Positions 31,463 to 41,197 of a stretch of 64,000 bases of DNA are shown in pieces. The notes under the pieces were generated by a model. That model was not told the DNA's origin. It made no database searches and saw nothing but the letters and a program-made list of their open reading frames with translations. Source of the stretch: Curvibacter sp. CHRR-16 (lineage in GTDB: Bacteria; Pseudomonadota; Gammaproteobacteria; Burkholderiales; Burkholderiaceae_C); NCBI RefSeq assembly GCF_018474005.1, contig NZ_JAHCSH010000005.1, positions 272,212-336,211 on the forward strand, read 5' to 3'. Numbering within the stretch: the first letter of the stretch is position 1; each line of letters begins with the position of its first letter. The translations under genes and the position numbers were made by a program.

Positions 31463-34400
31463 TTGCGGCCATCATCCGCGGGTCGGTCTCAAACCGCTTT
31501 CTGGTGCTGCTGGCCACGGTGTTTTTGGCGGGTGCGGGCCTCTGGGCCGTGCGTTCCACCCCCATCGACGCCTTGCCGGACCTATCTGATGTGCAGGTCA
31601 TCATCCGCACCAGCTACCCCGGCCAGGCGCCTCAGATTGTGGAAAACCAGGTCACCTACCCGTTGGCCACCACCATGCTGTCCGTGCCGGGAGCCAAGAC
31701 GGTACGGGGCTTCTCGTTCTTTGGGGACTCCTTCGTCTACATCCTGTTCGATGACGCCACCGATCTGTACTGGGCGCGCTCTCGCGTCCTGGAATACCTC
31801 AACCAGGTACAGGGACGACTGCCTGCAGGTGCCAAGTCGGCCCTGGGGCCCGATGCCACCGGTGTCGGCTGGATCTACCAGTACGCCTTGGTGGACCGTA
31901 CAGGTGGACATGATCTGTCCCAACTGCGGGCATTGCAGGACTGGTTTCTGAAGTTCGAACTCAAGACCCTGCCCAACGTCGCTGAAGTGGCCAGTGTGGG
32001 CGGCATGGTCAAGCAGTACCAGGTCGTGCTGGCCCCCCTCAAGCTCAATGGCTACGGCATCACCTACGAGCAGGTGCGCCAGGCACTGATGAACGGGAAT
32101 CAGGAAACGGGCGGTTCGGTGCTGGAACTGGCCGAAGCCGAGTACATGGTGCGGGTCAATGGCTACCTGCGGACCCTTGACGATTTCCGGGCCATCCCAC
32201 TTTCCAGCCGCGGCGGCATTGCAGTTCGGCTTGGGGACGTGGCGACGGTGCAAGTCGGACCCGAGATGCGCCGCGGCGTGGCCGAACTCGACGGCCAGGG
32301 AGAGGTCGCGGGAGGTGTGGTGCTACTGCGCTCCGGCAAGAATGCCCAAGAAACCATCCGTGCTGTCAAAGCCAAGCTGGCCGAACTGCAAAAAAGCCTG
32401 CCACCCGGAGTGGAGGTCGTCACCACCTACGACCGCAGCGCCCTGATTGAGCGGGCCATCGACAACCTGTCTGCCAAGCTCGTGGAGGAGTTCGTCGTGG
32501 TGGCGCTGGTATGTGTACTTTTTCTGGGCCATCTGCGATCTGCGTTGGTTGCCATCATCTCGTTGCCACTGGGCATCGTGGCGGCCTTTGTGGTGATGCA
32601 CATCCAAGGCATCAACGCCAACATCATGTCCTTGGGCGGCATTGCCATTGCCATCGGAGCCATGGTGGACGCGGCCGTGGTCATGATCGAGAACGCCCAC
32701 AAGAAGCTGGAGGCCTGGCAGCATGCCCACCCCGATCAGGTCTTGCAAGGACAAGAACGGTGGAACGTCATCACCGAAGCGGCCGTTGAGGTCGGGCCGG
32801 CTTTGTTTTTCTCATTGATGATCATCACCTTGTCGTTCATTCCGGTGTTCACACTGGAGGCCCAAGAGGGTCGCTTATTTGGCCCCTTGGCATTCACCAA
32901 GACCTATGCGATGGCAGCGGCGGCCGGACTCTCTGTGACTTTGATCCCCATCCTGATGGGGTACTGGATCCGGGGGCGCATCCCGGATGAGCAGCGCAAC
33001 CCCATCACCCGGGCCCTGATCGCGGTGTACCGCCCCGCACTGGAGTGGGTGCTGCAGTGGCCCAAAGTCACTTTAGCTATTGCCGTTCTGGTCTTTGCCA
33101 CCACGCTGTGGCCGGTGAGCCAGTTGGGCGGGGAATTCCTGCCTCCCTTGGACGAAGGGGATTTGCTCTACATGCCTTCAGCCTTGCCGGGGCTGTCGGC
33201 GCAGAAAGCGTCGGAGCTGCTGCAAATCACCAACCGCATGATCAAGACCGTGCCCGAGGTGGAACGCGTGTTTGGCAAAGCGGGTCGGGCGGAGACGGCC
33301 ACCGACCCTGCGCCCATGGAGATGTTCGAGACCACCGTGCAGCTCAAACCCCGGGACCAGTGGCGCGCCGGTATGACGCAGGAGAAACTGATCGAAGCGC
33401 TGGACCTGGCTGTCAAGGTGCCCGGCCTGTCCAACATCTGGATTCCGCCGATCCGCAATCGCATCGACATGCTCGCCACCGGGGTCAAAAGCCCCATTGG
33501 CGTCAAAGTCAACGGGACTGACCTGGCCACTATCGACCGCATGGCTAGCCAGATCGAGCAGGTAGCCAAAGGCGTGCCCGGGGTGTCCAGTGCTTTGGCT
33601 GAGCGGTTAACTGGAGGCCGCTATGTCGATGTTCAGATCGACCGGGTGGCCGCCGGGCGCTATGGACTGAACATCAATGACGTGCAGGCTTTGGTGTCGG
33701 GCGCGATTGGTGGCGAGAACGTGGCAGAGACCATTGAAGGATTGGCGCGCTTTCCCATCAATTTGCGCTACCCGAGGGAATGGCGAGATACCCCCGAGAA
33801 GTTGGCCCAGCTTCCCATCCTGACACCCATGGGGCAACAGATCACCCTTGGTACGGTGGCCAAAGTCAGGATCACCGATGGCCCGCCCATGCTCAAAACT
33901 GAAAACGCGCGCCCCTCCAACTGGGTCTATGTGGACGTGCGTGGGCGAGATCTGGCTTCCGTCGCCAACGATCTCCGTCAGGCGGTGAGCCAGCAGGTCA
34001 AGCTCGAACCAGGGGTCAGCATTACCTATTCGGGCCAGTTTGAGTTCCTGGAGCGCGCCAATGCCCGGCTCAAGGTCGTGGTACCGGCCACCTTGCTGAT
34101 CATCTTCGTACTGCTGTACCTGACCTTCAACCGACTGGATGAGGCTGCGCTGATCATGGCCACGCTGCCATTTGCGCTGGCGGGTGGGGTCTGGTTTCTG
34201 TACCTGATGGGCTACCACCTGTCAGTGGCCACCGGCGTGGGGTTCATCGCGCTGGCGGGGGTAGCGGCAGAGTTTGGCGTGGTGATGCTGCTCTATCTCA
34301 AGCAAGCCTTGGCCGAGCGAACTATCCTAGATGAAGCCCCCGGAGTTGTCATGGTTCTGGATGCCATTCGCGAAGGTGCAGTGCTTCGAGTGCGCCCCAA

Positions 34401-34593
34401 GGCCATGACGGTAGCGGTGATCCTGGCGGGCCTGATTCCCATTGTCTGGGGAAGTGGTACTGGCTCGGAGGTGATGAGCCGGATTGCGGCGCCCATGCTG
34501 GGAGGAATGATCACGGCGCCACTGCTGTCACTCTTCATCATCCCAGCCGCCTACCGGATGATGCGTGTGCGCGCGGCACGCAGACGCGATTAG
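31459..34593 (+). CDS. cusA: CusA-type heavy-metal RND efflux pump
   Basis: 1,044 residues, RND (HME) topology with TM1, a large periplasmic loop, TM2-6 ([12 protein letters not shown] in TM4, the proton relay region), a second loop, and TM7-12. Contains the Met-rich porter loops used for Cu(I)/Ag(I). Trimer with CusB and CusC spanning the envelope. Monovalent specificity is inferred from the flanking copper genes. The last codon of the operon overlaps the stop of the convergent metallophosphoesterase gene by 4 bases. Confidence 0.88.
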   Translation: MIAAIIRGSVSNRFLVLLATVFLAGAGLWAVRSTPIDALPDLSDVQVIIRTSYPGQAPQIVENQVTYPLATTMLSVPGAKTVRGFSFFGDSFVYILFDDATDLYWARSRVLEYLNQVQGRLPAGAKSALGPDATGVGWIYQYALVDRTGGHDLSQLRALQDWFLKFELKTLPNVAEVASVGGMVKQYQVVLAPLKLNGYGITYEQVRQALMNGNQETGGSVLELAEAEYMVRVNGYLRTLDDFRAIPLSSRGGIAVRLGDVATVQVGPEMRRGVAELDGQGEVAGGVVLLRSGKNAQETIRAVKAKLAELQKSLPPGVEVVTTYDRSALIERAIDNLSAKLVEEFVVVALVCVLFLGHLRSALVAIISLPLGIVAAFVVMHIQGINANIMSLGGIAIAIGAMVDAAVVMIENAHKKLEAWQHAHPDQVLQGQERWNVITEAAVEVGPALFFSLMIITLSFIPVFTLEAQEGRLFGPLAFTKTYAMAAAAGLSVTLIPILMGYWIRGRIPDEQRNPITRALIAVYRPALEWVLQWPKVTLAIAVLVFATTLWPVSQLGGEFLPPLDEGDLLYMPSALPGLSAQKASELLQITNRMIKTVPEVERVFGKAGRAETATDPAPMEMFETTVQLKPRDQWRAGMTQEKLIEALDLAVKVPGLSNIWIPPIRNRIDMLATGVKSPIGVKVNGTDLATIDRMASQIEQVAKGVPGVSSALAERLTGGRYVDVQIDRVAAGRYGLNINDVQALVSGAIGGENVAETIEGLARFPINLRYPREWRDTPEKLAQLPILTPMGQQITLGTVAKVRITDGPPMLKTENARPSNWVYVDVRGRDLASVANDLRQAVSQQVKLEPGVSITYSGQFEFLERANARLKVVVPATLLIIFVLLYLTFNRLDEAALIMATLPFALAGGVWFLYLMGYHLSVATGVGFIALAGVAAEFGVVMLLYLKQALAERTILDEAPGVVMVLDAIREGAVLRVRPKAMTVAVILAGLIPIVWGSGTGSEVMSRIAAPMLGGMITAPLLSLFIIPAAYRMMRVRAARRRD

Positions 34594-35396
34594 TTCAGGG
34601 GAATCACCAGTTTTTTGTCAAAGAGCGGATTCTCAAACTGAAAGTCCCCCTTGGAGGCTGCCAAGGCCCGGTTGCGGACGTACCCCGCGGGGTTGGCCAC
34701 CACACGGCACCGGCCAACTTGGTAGTCAAAGGAGTCGTGCACATGGCCATGCAGCCACAGGTCAACGTTGGGCATCAACGCGGACAGATCGCTCACGTAC
34801 GCCCCGTTACGCTTATCTCCCACATACCGAGGGTGGACAGACAAGGGATGGGGGCCATGGTGGGTAATGACCACAGTTTTCCCGTCAAATGGCTTCGCTA
34901 GTTCCTGTGTCAGCCAATGTCGGGAGGCCGCATGCTGATCCAAGGCATCCTGCGGCGTAAAGGCTTGCGAGCCCGTTTGGATAAAGAAGTGGTCTTGGAT
35001 GCGCTGCTGCACGTCTTCCATGACGTGTGCCTGTGAATACATGGATCGCAGACGGTAGTCGGTCCACATCGTACAACCCAGAAAACGCATGCCACCAAGG
35101 ATCAGAACATCCTGCTGAAGATAGTGGATTCCGGCCGCCGCCGCGGATTCTCGAAGCCGGTGTTCCACAGCGTCCAGAGAATCTCCGTAAAACTCATGGT
35201 TGCCGGCTATGTAGATGATGGGGACATGGCTTTGCGCAGCCCACTGCGCAAATGTGTCGATGGCCAAAGTGCCTTTGTGGATATCTCCTGCCAAAACCAG
35301 AACGTCTGCGGCCTGGGCCGGACAGATCAACCGCTCTTCAGGCCAACGCGTGTGCAAGAGGTCCAAATGCAGGTCGGAAGCGAGCTGAATGTTCAT
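34590..35396 (-). CDS. calcineurin-like metallophosphoesterase
   Basis: 268 residues with the dimetal phosphoesterase signature: S-D-L-H-L-D (1), L-A-G-D-I-H (2), A-G-N-H-E-F-Y (3), T-H-H-G-P-H (4) and L-H-G-H-V-H (5). Start chosen at 35396, where the family begins directly ([10 protein letters not shown]); 35411 is an in-frame alternative. Substrate unknown; cytoplasmic. It overlaps the end of cusA on the other strand. Related genes occur in accessory regions, and I see no metal-resistance link. Confidence 0.8.
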   Translation of the reverse strand: MNIQLASDLHLDLLHTRWPEERLICPAQAADVLVLAGDIHKGTLAIDTFAQWAAQSHVPIIYIAGNHEFYGDSLDAVEHRLRESAAAAGIHYLQQDVLILGGMRFLGCTMWTDYRLRSMYSQAHVMEDVQQRIQDHFFIQTGSQAFTPQDALDQHAASRHWLTQELAKPFDGKTVVITHHGPHPLSVHPRYVGDKRNGAYVSDLSALMPNVDLWLHGHVHDSFDYQVGRCRVVANPAGYVRNRALAASKGDFQFENPLFDKKLVIPLN

Positions 35397-35463
35397 GGAC
35401 CGGGCTGACACTTGCAGTCGCAGCAGACCTGCGGATGTTGCGGATAGCAGCTCAAAAGTCAGT

Positions 35464-35919
35464 TCAGTTGACGAGTTTGAACTTCATCGCATCCAGCTGG
35501 AACTCGTCGGCATTGTGTCCAACGAACGAAGCGGAATACAACTCCCCGGTTGTCGTTTCAAAGACATCCATGGGGCTGTGTTCGGTATCGGGTTCACGAC
35601 CGGACCAGACAGCGCCAATCTGATCCATTTTCCAGTTGTCGGTCCCGTTCACATGGCCCGGAGTGAGGATATGCACGGATTTCAACCGAATGCCACTCTC
35701 AGGCCCCAAGCCAATCAGCTGCTCCACACCGCTGAACTCTGCAAACAGTATGGTGCGGCCGCAGGCGAACTCTTCGTCCTCCATTGTTTCGGATTGCTCA
35801 AAGTAGGCCAGAAACCAGGTTTGTTGCAAGGCAAGCTCGGTTGCCGTCCAAACAGTCTCGTCGGGCTCACAAAACAGGGCTGAAATAGGAGAGCGAAATG
35901 GGGCGCGAGTGAGGAACAT
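35464..35919 (-). CDS. unknown 151-residue protein
   Basis: No family recognised. A soluble acidic protein containing E-D-E-E-F-A-C-G-R-T-I-L-F-A-E-F, W-K-M-D-Q-I-G-A-V-W-S and a C-terminus of alternating charges. No signal peptide or membrane helix. It lies upstream of the metallophosphoesterase in the same direction and is divergent from the XRE regulator. Confidence 0.4.
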   Translation of the reverse strand: MFLTRAPFRSPISALFCEPDETVWTATELALQQTWFLAYFEQSETMEDEEFACGRTILFAEFSGVEQLIGLGPESGIRLKSVHILTPGHVNGTDNWKMDQIGAVWSGREPDTEHSPMDVFETTTGELYSASFVGHNADEFQLDAMKFKLVN

Positions 35920-35978
35920 AGAGACTCAAAATGAACACTATAGATTGTAGCCCTATAGAGGTCATTGCTAATTAATCG

Positions 35979-36278
35979 GTGAGCATGTCAAATGCCACCA
36001 AACCACGAAACAACTTCGCCACCGCGCTACGATCCGTCCGTCGCTCCAAGGGGTTGAGCCAGGAGGCTTTTGGCCTGGTTTCAAGCCGAACTTATGTCAG
36101 TACCCTGGAGAGAAAGATCCAATCTCCAACGCTGAATAAGGTGGATGTCTTGGCGGAAGTCTTGGGCGTTCATCCTTTGACCCTGCTCGCCAGGTCCTAC
36201 CTCCGTAAGACGGACGCAACCTCGGTGGACAAGGTGTTGGCCCTCGTCGCCACCCAGATTTCGGAGCTCGACAAGTAG
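35979..36278 (+). CDS. XRE-family helix-turn-helix regulator
   Basis: 99 residues with a Cro/C1-type HTH: A-L-R-S-V-R-R-S-K-G-L-S-Q-E-A-F-G, then S-R-T-Y-V-S-x-L-E-R, then P-T-L-N-K-V-D-V-L-A-E-V-L-G-V-H-P. Predicted start GTG at 35979; an ATG at 35985 is equally possible. It precedes, in the same direction, the HAD and recombinase genes and could regulate them. Confidence 0.7.
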   Translation: MSMSNATKPRNNFATALRSVRRSKGLSQEAFGLVSSRTYVSTLERKIQSPTLNKVDVLAEVLGVHPLTLLARSYLRKTDATSVDKVLALVATQISELDK

Positions 36279-36368
36279 CTATTCGTAATTCTGGAAAGTC
36301 CAAACGCGCGGTGCTTTCCATGGAGCCAGGCTGTATAGACTAGTGCAGTCGCCATCGGAAGCACCGCC

Positions 36369-36863
36369 ATGCTCTATTCAAGCCCAAGCCACAGGGCAAC
36401 TGCAGCCGTACAAGTTATTTTTCTGGATTTTGATGGGGTGATGCACCCTGAGTTTTGCCATGAATCCAAGCACTTTGTGCACCTGGATATCTTTGAGGCG
36501 GTGATGCGTACAGCCCCCCACGTTGAGCTGGTGATTTCCAGCACATGGCGCTACAAACGATCCTTGGAAGAACTCAAAGCCTTGTTTTCGGACGATGTGG
36601 CGGCGCGGATAGTTGGCGCTACGCCGCCATACGCACAGCTGGAGGATGTTCCCGATGTGCTGGTTGGCTATGAGCGCGAGGCCGAATGCAGGAATTGGTT
36701 GGAGCAACATGGACGCACAACACGAGAGTGGCTGGCCGTGGATGACCGGTCCTGGAATTTCCGCCCCTTCAATCCCCATGTTTTCCTTGTGGACGGAGAT
36801 GTGGGACTGGATGTGAGCGCTGCAGCGAAACTTGCGGCCCGCATCCATGGTGCATTGGCCTGA
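36369..36863 (+). CDS. HAD-like domain protein (Swiss-army-knife RNA-repair HAD type)
   Basis: 164 residues. HAD motif I F-L-D-F-D-G-V-M-H-P, motif II I-S-S-T-W-R, and a late acidic motif V-D-D-R-S-W-N-F, followed by a G-L-D-V-type end. This is the compact single-domain HAD found alone or fused in RNA-repair and mobile-element proteins and expected to be a phosphatase. The first 15 residues are probably an extension; the conserved fold begins at V-Q-V-I-F-L. Confidence 0.65.
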   Translation: MLYSSPSHRATAAVQVIFLDFDGVMHPEFCHESKHFVHLDIFEAVMRTAPHVELVISSTWRYKRSLEELKALFSDDVAARIVGATPPYAQLEDVPDVLVGYEREAECRNWLEQHGRTTREWLAVDDRSWNFRPFNPHVFLVDGDVGLDVSAAAKLAARIHGALA

Positions 36864-36917
36864 TCATTGCTGTCACGGTTACTGTAATGTCTGTCCGAAG
36901 CACTACCGACTGATGCC

Positions 36918-37874
36918 ATGAGCAACGTTGACGACTATCTCAAAGCCGCGGAACGCCAGAACACGCTGTTGAGCTACGCCTCAGCGATCCGGCATTTTGA
37001 GGAGGAATGGAAAGGCCTGTTGCCGGCCAGCAGCGATGCCATTGCCCGATACCTGGCGGACTATGCGGCCACGCTATCAGGAAACACGCTGCGCCACAGG
37101 CTGGCAGCGCTGTCACGGTGGCACCTGGACCAAGGCTTTGCCGATCCGACCAAGACCACCACCATCCGGCAACTTCTCAAGGGCATCCGCACCGTGCACA
37201 ACACCCCGGAAAACCGGGCGCGGCCACTGGATCTGGAGGTCTTGGAGCGGGTGGACGGTTGGCTGGTGGAAAGCATTGAACGGTCCCAGCGTCAAGGTGA
37301 CAACGCTTCGACGCTGAGATTCACCCGTGACCGCAGTCTGATTCTGTTGGGGTTCTGGCGCGGATTCCGGTCTGATGAGTTGGTCCGCCTCACTGTTGAA
37401 AACGTCCAAATCGTGTCTACCGAGGGGATGACCTGCTACCTCGAGCGCAGCAAAGGTGACCGTCAGACCTTGGGCAAGACCTACAAATGCCCATCCTTGT
37501 CCAGACTGTGCCCGGTAACGGCATTTGCCCAGTGGGTCGCACTGGCCAAGCTTGAGCATGGACCGGTGTACAGGGGTGTTGATCGGTGGGGCCACCTGTC
37601 GAGTAAAGCCATGCATCCCAACAGCCTGATTCCGCTGCTGCGCACCATGTTGTCCCTAGCGGGTGTACCGGAAGTGAAGGAGTACAGCAGTCACTCTTTG
37701 CGGCGCGGCTTTGCCGGCTGGGCCCGCGCCAGTGGGTGGGATATCAAGGACCTGATGGAATACGTGGGGTGGCAGGACATCAAGTCGGCCATGCGCTATC
37801 TGGATACACCAGACGCTGAATTGCAGAACAGGTTTGAGCAAGGTCTACAGAAGGGCAACCCCAAGAATGAGTAG
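36918..37874 (+). CDS. tyrosine recombinase / site-specific integrase
   Basis: 318 residues: N-terminal SAM-like core-binding domain (about 1-95) and catalytic domain with R151 (G-F-R-S-D-E-L), K179, H259-x-x-R262 (H-S-L-R-R-G-F), W285 in place of the second His (G-W-Q) and nucleophile Y294 (M-R-Y-L-D). All catalytic positions are present, so it should be active. Its 3' end overlaps the next gene by 8 bases, unlike a free-standing island integrase, so this looks like a conserved recombinase operon rather than only an integration gene. It lies within 3 kb of the junction with core DNA. Confidence 0.85.
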   Translation: MSNVDDYLKAAERQNTLLSYASAIRHFEEEWKGLLPASSDAIARYLADYAATLSGNTLRHRLAALSRWHLDQGFADPTKTTTIRQLLKGIRTVHNTPENRARPLDLEVLERVDGWLVESIERSQRQGDNASTLRFTRDRSLILLGFWRGFRSDELVRLTVENVQIVSTEGMTCYLERSKGDRQTLGKTYKCPSLSRLCPVTAFAQWVALAKLEHGPVYRGVDRWGHLSSKAMHPNSLIPLLRTMLSLAGVPEVKEYSSHSLRRGFAGWARASGWDIKDLMEYVGWQDIKSAMRYLDTPDAELQNRFEQGLQKGNPKNE

Positions 37875-39066
37875 AAAAATACCTGCAAAGTTGCTTCAGC
37901 AGATCTATCACGCTCTTTCTGAAAAGAATCGCCGCTTCGGTGACTTTGCCCAATACGCGCCTCTCGATGACATCATCGTTGCGCGCGGGTGGGTCTACAA
38001 CATTGAGTTGGAGGAATTGCTTCTTGCAACAGATTCGCGGGTTGCGCATCTGGACCTGAATCGGTTGACGGAATACCTTGAGATCCCATGGCGCACGGTT
38101 TACAAACGTCCACGGTACCTGTCCGCCGGTGCTGTGGCCATCAATGCGCTCACTCTGGCCGACGCAGCATGCCTGTTTGTTCGGATGGAGGAAATGGGGT
38201 TTGACAGTCATCCCGAGCGCTTGGTCGAGCATGGGCTCCGTGCCCAAAGGGACCTGACGCATATCACGGATAGCGAATGGACTTTGCTGTCTTACCCGAA
38301 GCGGCGCCTGAAAGAAGAGTTTTTTGCCCAATCGGATGGGCAGAACGATGATGGGGAGTGGGTGCCACACAACTGGAAAGACGCGCAGGGACGCCACATC
38401 GAATTCACCTTGGTAGGGAAACTGCCCCACCTATTGACGGTTAGAGGGCCCAAGTACAGAAGGCCTGCGCCCCAGGTAAGCACCACCTGTCCAACCTGTG
38501 GATGCCGCTATACCAAGGGCGACCCGGAAGGCGCGCTGTTTCACCGGTCAGAACATGCCCGGGTAATGCGGTTCATGAATCCGCGGCCACTCGCAGCGTT
38601 TCAGACCAGACTGGAAAAGCATGCCGATCCAGAGTTGGTGATCGGTGATTCACCCATATGGATGCACCGAGAGGTCCATCAACGCGCGCTCCAGTTCAAA
38701 CGCGAATTTCAGTACGACTTCCTTCAATGGGAAGGGTCCCTAAGGAAAAAGAACCTTCGCCCGGAAAGTCACGGCTATCTGTTCGCGGATCACACTGACA
38801 CATATGGGCCAGGCACGGCAATAGGTGCCTGCGCCTTCTGGCATGAAGGTGAGAAATGGCGGATGCGTTGGATCTGGGTGTGTCCATCCATGCGTCGCAC
38901 TGGAGTCTTGGCCAAGCGTTGGGCAGAGTTTCTGCAACGGTACGGTGATTTTGAAATCGACACACCGCTGTCAGAAGCCATGGCGGTGTTTGTGAAAAAG
39001 CATGGTACTGCGAAGCAAAAACAGTATTTGCAGGCCCAGCCACCGACCGACTCCTCTGACCTGTAG
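37867..39066 (+). CDS. zinc-finger GNAT protein resembling Eco1/ESCO cohesin acetyltransferases
   Basis: 399 residues from the ATG at 37867, which overlaps the recombinase stop. Residues 1-200 are of unknown fold. A C-P-T-C (208-211) to H226-x3-H230 motif reads C-x-x-C-G-x-x-Y-x4-P-E, then H-x3-H, the same spacing as the C2H2 finger of Eco1/ESCO1/2. From about 330 a GNAT domain follows: M-R-W-I-W-V-C-P-S, R343-R344-x-G346 (acetyl-CoA pyrophosphate loop), then I-D-T-P-L-S-E-A-M-A-V-F and K-H-G-T, resembling the ESCO F-S-x-P-T/G-x-x-F-A segment. I infer an N-acetyltransferase with a DNA- or chromosome-associated target; the relationship to eukaryotic ESCO is by motif only. Confidence 0.55.
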   Translation: MSRKIPAKLLQQIYHALSEKNRRFGDFAQYAPLDDIIVARGWVYNIELEELLLATDSRVAHLDLNRLTEYLEIPWRTVYKRPRYLSAGAVAINALTLADAACLFVRMEEMGFDSHPERLVEHGLRAQRDLTHITDSEWTLLSYPKRRLKEEFFAQSDGQNDDGEWVPHNWKDAQGRHIEFTLVGKLPHLLTVRGPKYRRPAPQVSTTCPTCGCRYTKGDPEGALFHRSEHARVMRFMNPRPLAAFQTRLEKHADPELVIGDSPIWMHREVHQRALQFKREFQYDFLQWEGSLRKKNLRPESHGYLFADHTDTYGPGTAIGACAFWHEGEKWRMRWIWVCPSMRRTGVLAKRWAEFLQRYGDFEIDTPLSEAMAVFVKKHGTAKQKQYLQAQPPTDSSDL

Positions 39067-39076
39067 CCATACCAAT

Positions 39077-39841
39077 ATGCAGTTGCCACTCGCACCGAGC
39101 CACGAAGAAATCGTCACCAAGTTCAATGTGGAGATTCTGAAGTCTCCAGGTGATCTAGTTCTGAGAAACGGCGATATCGCGGTGACCAAAAGCGGCGATC
39201 TGATGCTGAACAACGAGCACTACAGCGCGATGCGTCGGTTTGTCAGTGCATGGCGATTCAACGCGCCCATGCTCAAGTCACTTTTTGACCTGACCATGGT
39301 CGTCAGTTCGCGGTCCCAGGACTTGAAAAGAAGCCTGGACCAGGGTGTCGACTACCGACGTGATCCGAGTCAAAAACCATTTCCGCCCGGCTCGACATCT
39401 TTCAAACGTAGGTTCGCGTTGACCGAGGAAATCGCCGCCAATATGTTGGGTTCTGAGTCCTGCGCCGGCGCAATACTGCTGAACTTGACGGGTTTCCTCC
39501 AAGCTCTGAAAGATGACATCAATGCAGGTCGCCTCGACTGGGAGGGCACTGCGCCATTGATCCATGGGCATTCAGTGGGGGTTATTTTGGTTGCGACCTC
39601 AAATTACTTTCGGCATTGGGACGAGTGGAGAAAAACCTCGCCGCCGACAACCAGACAGGCAACGTCGATGGATGTTCTGAACGCCGTTTTACACAGTGCC
39701 GGGTTGAAGCAGCGCAACCATCGACTCATGGGGGTCGAGGGGATATGCACAAAGATCTTGGATGTTCTGAGCGATGGTGATTTCGAAATACTCTCTGAGA
39801 GGGTCTTCGCATTCGCCAATGGGTTGAAGCCCGGCCCATAG
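39077..39841 (+). CDS. unknown protein of the recombinase operon
   Basis: 254 residues from the ATG at 39077, 10 bases after the previous gene. No family recognised. Mostly helical with central motifs P-F-P-P-G-S-T-S-F-K-R-R-F and E-S-C-A-G-A-I-L-L-N-L-T-G-F, no transmembrane segment. As the third gene of an operon with a tyrosine recombinase and a zinc-finger GNAT it probably shares their process. A further upstream start (39002) lies inside the previous gene and was rejected. Confidence 0.5.
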   Translation: MQLPLAPSHEEIVTKFNVEILKSPGDLVLRNGDIAVTKSGDLMLNNEHYSAMRRFVSAWRFNAPMLKSLFDLTMVVSSRSQDLKRSLDQGVDYRRDPSQKPFPPGSTSFKRRFALTEEIAANMLGSESCAGAILLNLTGFLQALKDDINAGRLDWEGTAPLIHGHSVGVILVATSNYFRHWDEWRKTSPPTTRQATSMDVLNAVLHSAGLKQRNHRLMGVEGICTKILDVLSDGDFEILSERVFAFANGLKPGP

Positions 39842-40008
39842 GCGGCAGCTTGGAGCGATCCGCAAAATTAGGGTTTACCCTTGCCTTAAATCGCTACAAA
39901 TTGCACCGAAACCGAGATCACCCCGTGTCGCTGGTGCTCTTGCGGTGCTCCATGGAAAACCCTTGTGTTATTGATTTCGTCAAATTTACTCGACGAATCG
40001 TCAGTTCA

Positions 40009-40041
40009 GAAAGAAATTACGTCGAACTTGCAATTTCTTTC
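40009..40041. promoter_or_regulatory. inverted repeat GAAAGAAATT/AATTTCTTTC, candidate operator of lysine catabolic genes
   Basis: Perfect 10-base arms (40009-40018 and 40032-40041) with a 13-base spacer, 62 bases upstream of the saccharopine dehydrogenase start. Nearby imperfect repeats GATTTCGTC and GACGAATC (39973-39998) add to the regulatory look. The responsible regulator is unknown. Confidence 0.45.
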
Positions 40042-40102
40042 GTCAGCGCCTTTGCCTAGACTTCACTCAAATCAAGCTTCCAACTATTGAAAGGACTTCC
40101 CC

Positions 40103-41197
40103 ATGAAAGTCGCACTGCTTGGCGCTGGACACATTGGCCAGACCATCGCCCGCCTGCTGCACGCCACGGGCGATTACCAGGTCACCGTGATCGACAAGAA
40201 CCCCAATTACCTGGGCGTACTAGCCGCCGAGGGCATTGCCACCGCCAAGGTCGACACCGAGAACCAGGCCGCTTTGGCGGCCCAGCTGCGTGGCAAAAAT
40301 GTGGTGGTCAACGCACTGCCCTACCACTTGGCCATCACCGCTGCCACACTGGCATTGGAGTGCGGCTGTCACTACTTTGACCTGACCGAGGACGTGGCCG
40401 CTACCAAGGCCATCAAGGATCTGGCCAAGAACGCCAAGACCGCCTTCATGCCGCAATGCGGACTAGCGCCGGGCTTCATCGGCATCGTGGCCCACCACCT
40501 AGCCAAGCAGTTTGACGAGGTGCGTGATGTGCAGATGCGCGTCGGCGCACTGCCTGCCTTCCCGACCAACAAGCTCAAGTACAACCTGACCTGGTCGGTC
40601 GACGGACTGATCAACGAGTATTGCCACCCCTGCGAGGCTATCCACGGTGGCGAGTTCATCTCGGCCCTGCCGCTGGAAGGCCTGGAGCACTTCAGCCTAG
40701 ACGGCACCGAATACGAGGCCTTCAATACCTCGGGTGGCCTAGGCACCCTGTGCGAGACCTGGGCCGGCAAGGTACGCAACCTGGACTACAAGACCGTGCG
40801 CTACCCTGGCCACCGCGACCTGATGCAGTTCCTGCTGGAAGACCTGGCACTGGCCAGCGACCAAGACAAGCTGAAGGACATCATGCGCAAGTCGATGCCC
40901 GCCACCATGCAGGACGTGGTGCTGGTCTTTGTGACCGTCTCGGGCATGAAGAACGGCACCCTCTTGCAGGAAGTCTTCGCCCGCAAGATTTTTGCCGAGC
41001 GTGATGCCAAAGCGCCGCTGTCGGCCATCCAAATCACCACCGCTGCTGGCATTTGCGCCGCGGTAGACCTGTTCCGTGAGGGCAAACTGCCACAGTCGGG
41101 CTTCATCCGCCAGGAGGAGGTCGAGCTGCCAGTCTTCCTGGACAACCGCTTCGGCAAGGCTTATCAGCAGTCGCGTCAGGTCGAATCACTTGGCTGA
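40103..41197 (+). CDS. saccharopine dehydrogenase-family protein
   Basis: 364 residues with an N-terminal Rossmann motif G-A-G-H-I-G-Q-T-I-A, D-K-N-P acidic end, an A-P-G-F-I-G-I-V-A-H segment and a saccharopine-reductase-like C-domain. It matches the Lys9-type enzyme that releases alpha-aminoadipate semialdehyde (AASA) from saccharopine in lysine breakdown. The next gene encodes the AASA dehydrogenase, so the two form a metabolic pair. It starts with AAAGGA 8 bases before the ATG; an inverted repeat lies upstream. An L-lysine/2-oxoglutarate reductase gene is not visible here. Confidence 0.8.
   Translation: MKVALLGAGHIGQTIARLLHATGDYQVTVIDKNPNYLGVLAAEGIATAKVDTENQAALAAQLRGKNVVVNALPYHLAITAATLALECGCHYFDLTEDVAATKAIKDLAKNAKTAFMPQCGLAPGFIGIVAHHLAKQFDEVRDVQMRVGALPAFPTNKLKYNLTWSVDGLINEYCHPCEAIHGGEFISALPLEGLEHFSLDGTEYEAFNTSGGLGTLCETWAGKVRNLDYKTVRYPGHRDLMQFLLEDLALASDQDKLKDIMRKSMPATMQDVVLVFVTVSGMKNGTLLQEVFARKIFAERDAKAPLSAIQITTAAGICAAVDLFREGKLPQSGFIRQEEVELPVFLDNRFGKAYQQSRQVESLG

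Noticed and set aside
34590..39841. attL/attR direct repeats flanking the recombinase region
   Set aside because: No convincing pair of direct repeats was found at the presumed island/core junction near 39.9-40.1 kb by eye; a tool-based search would be needed.
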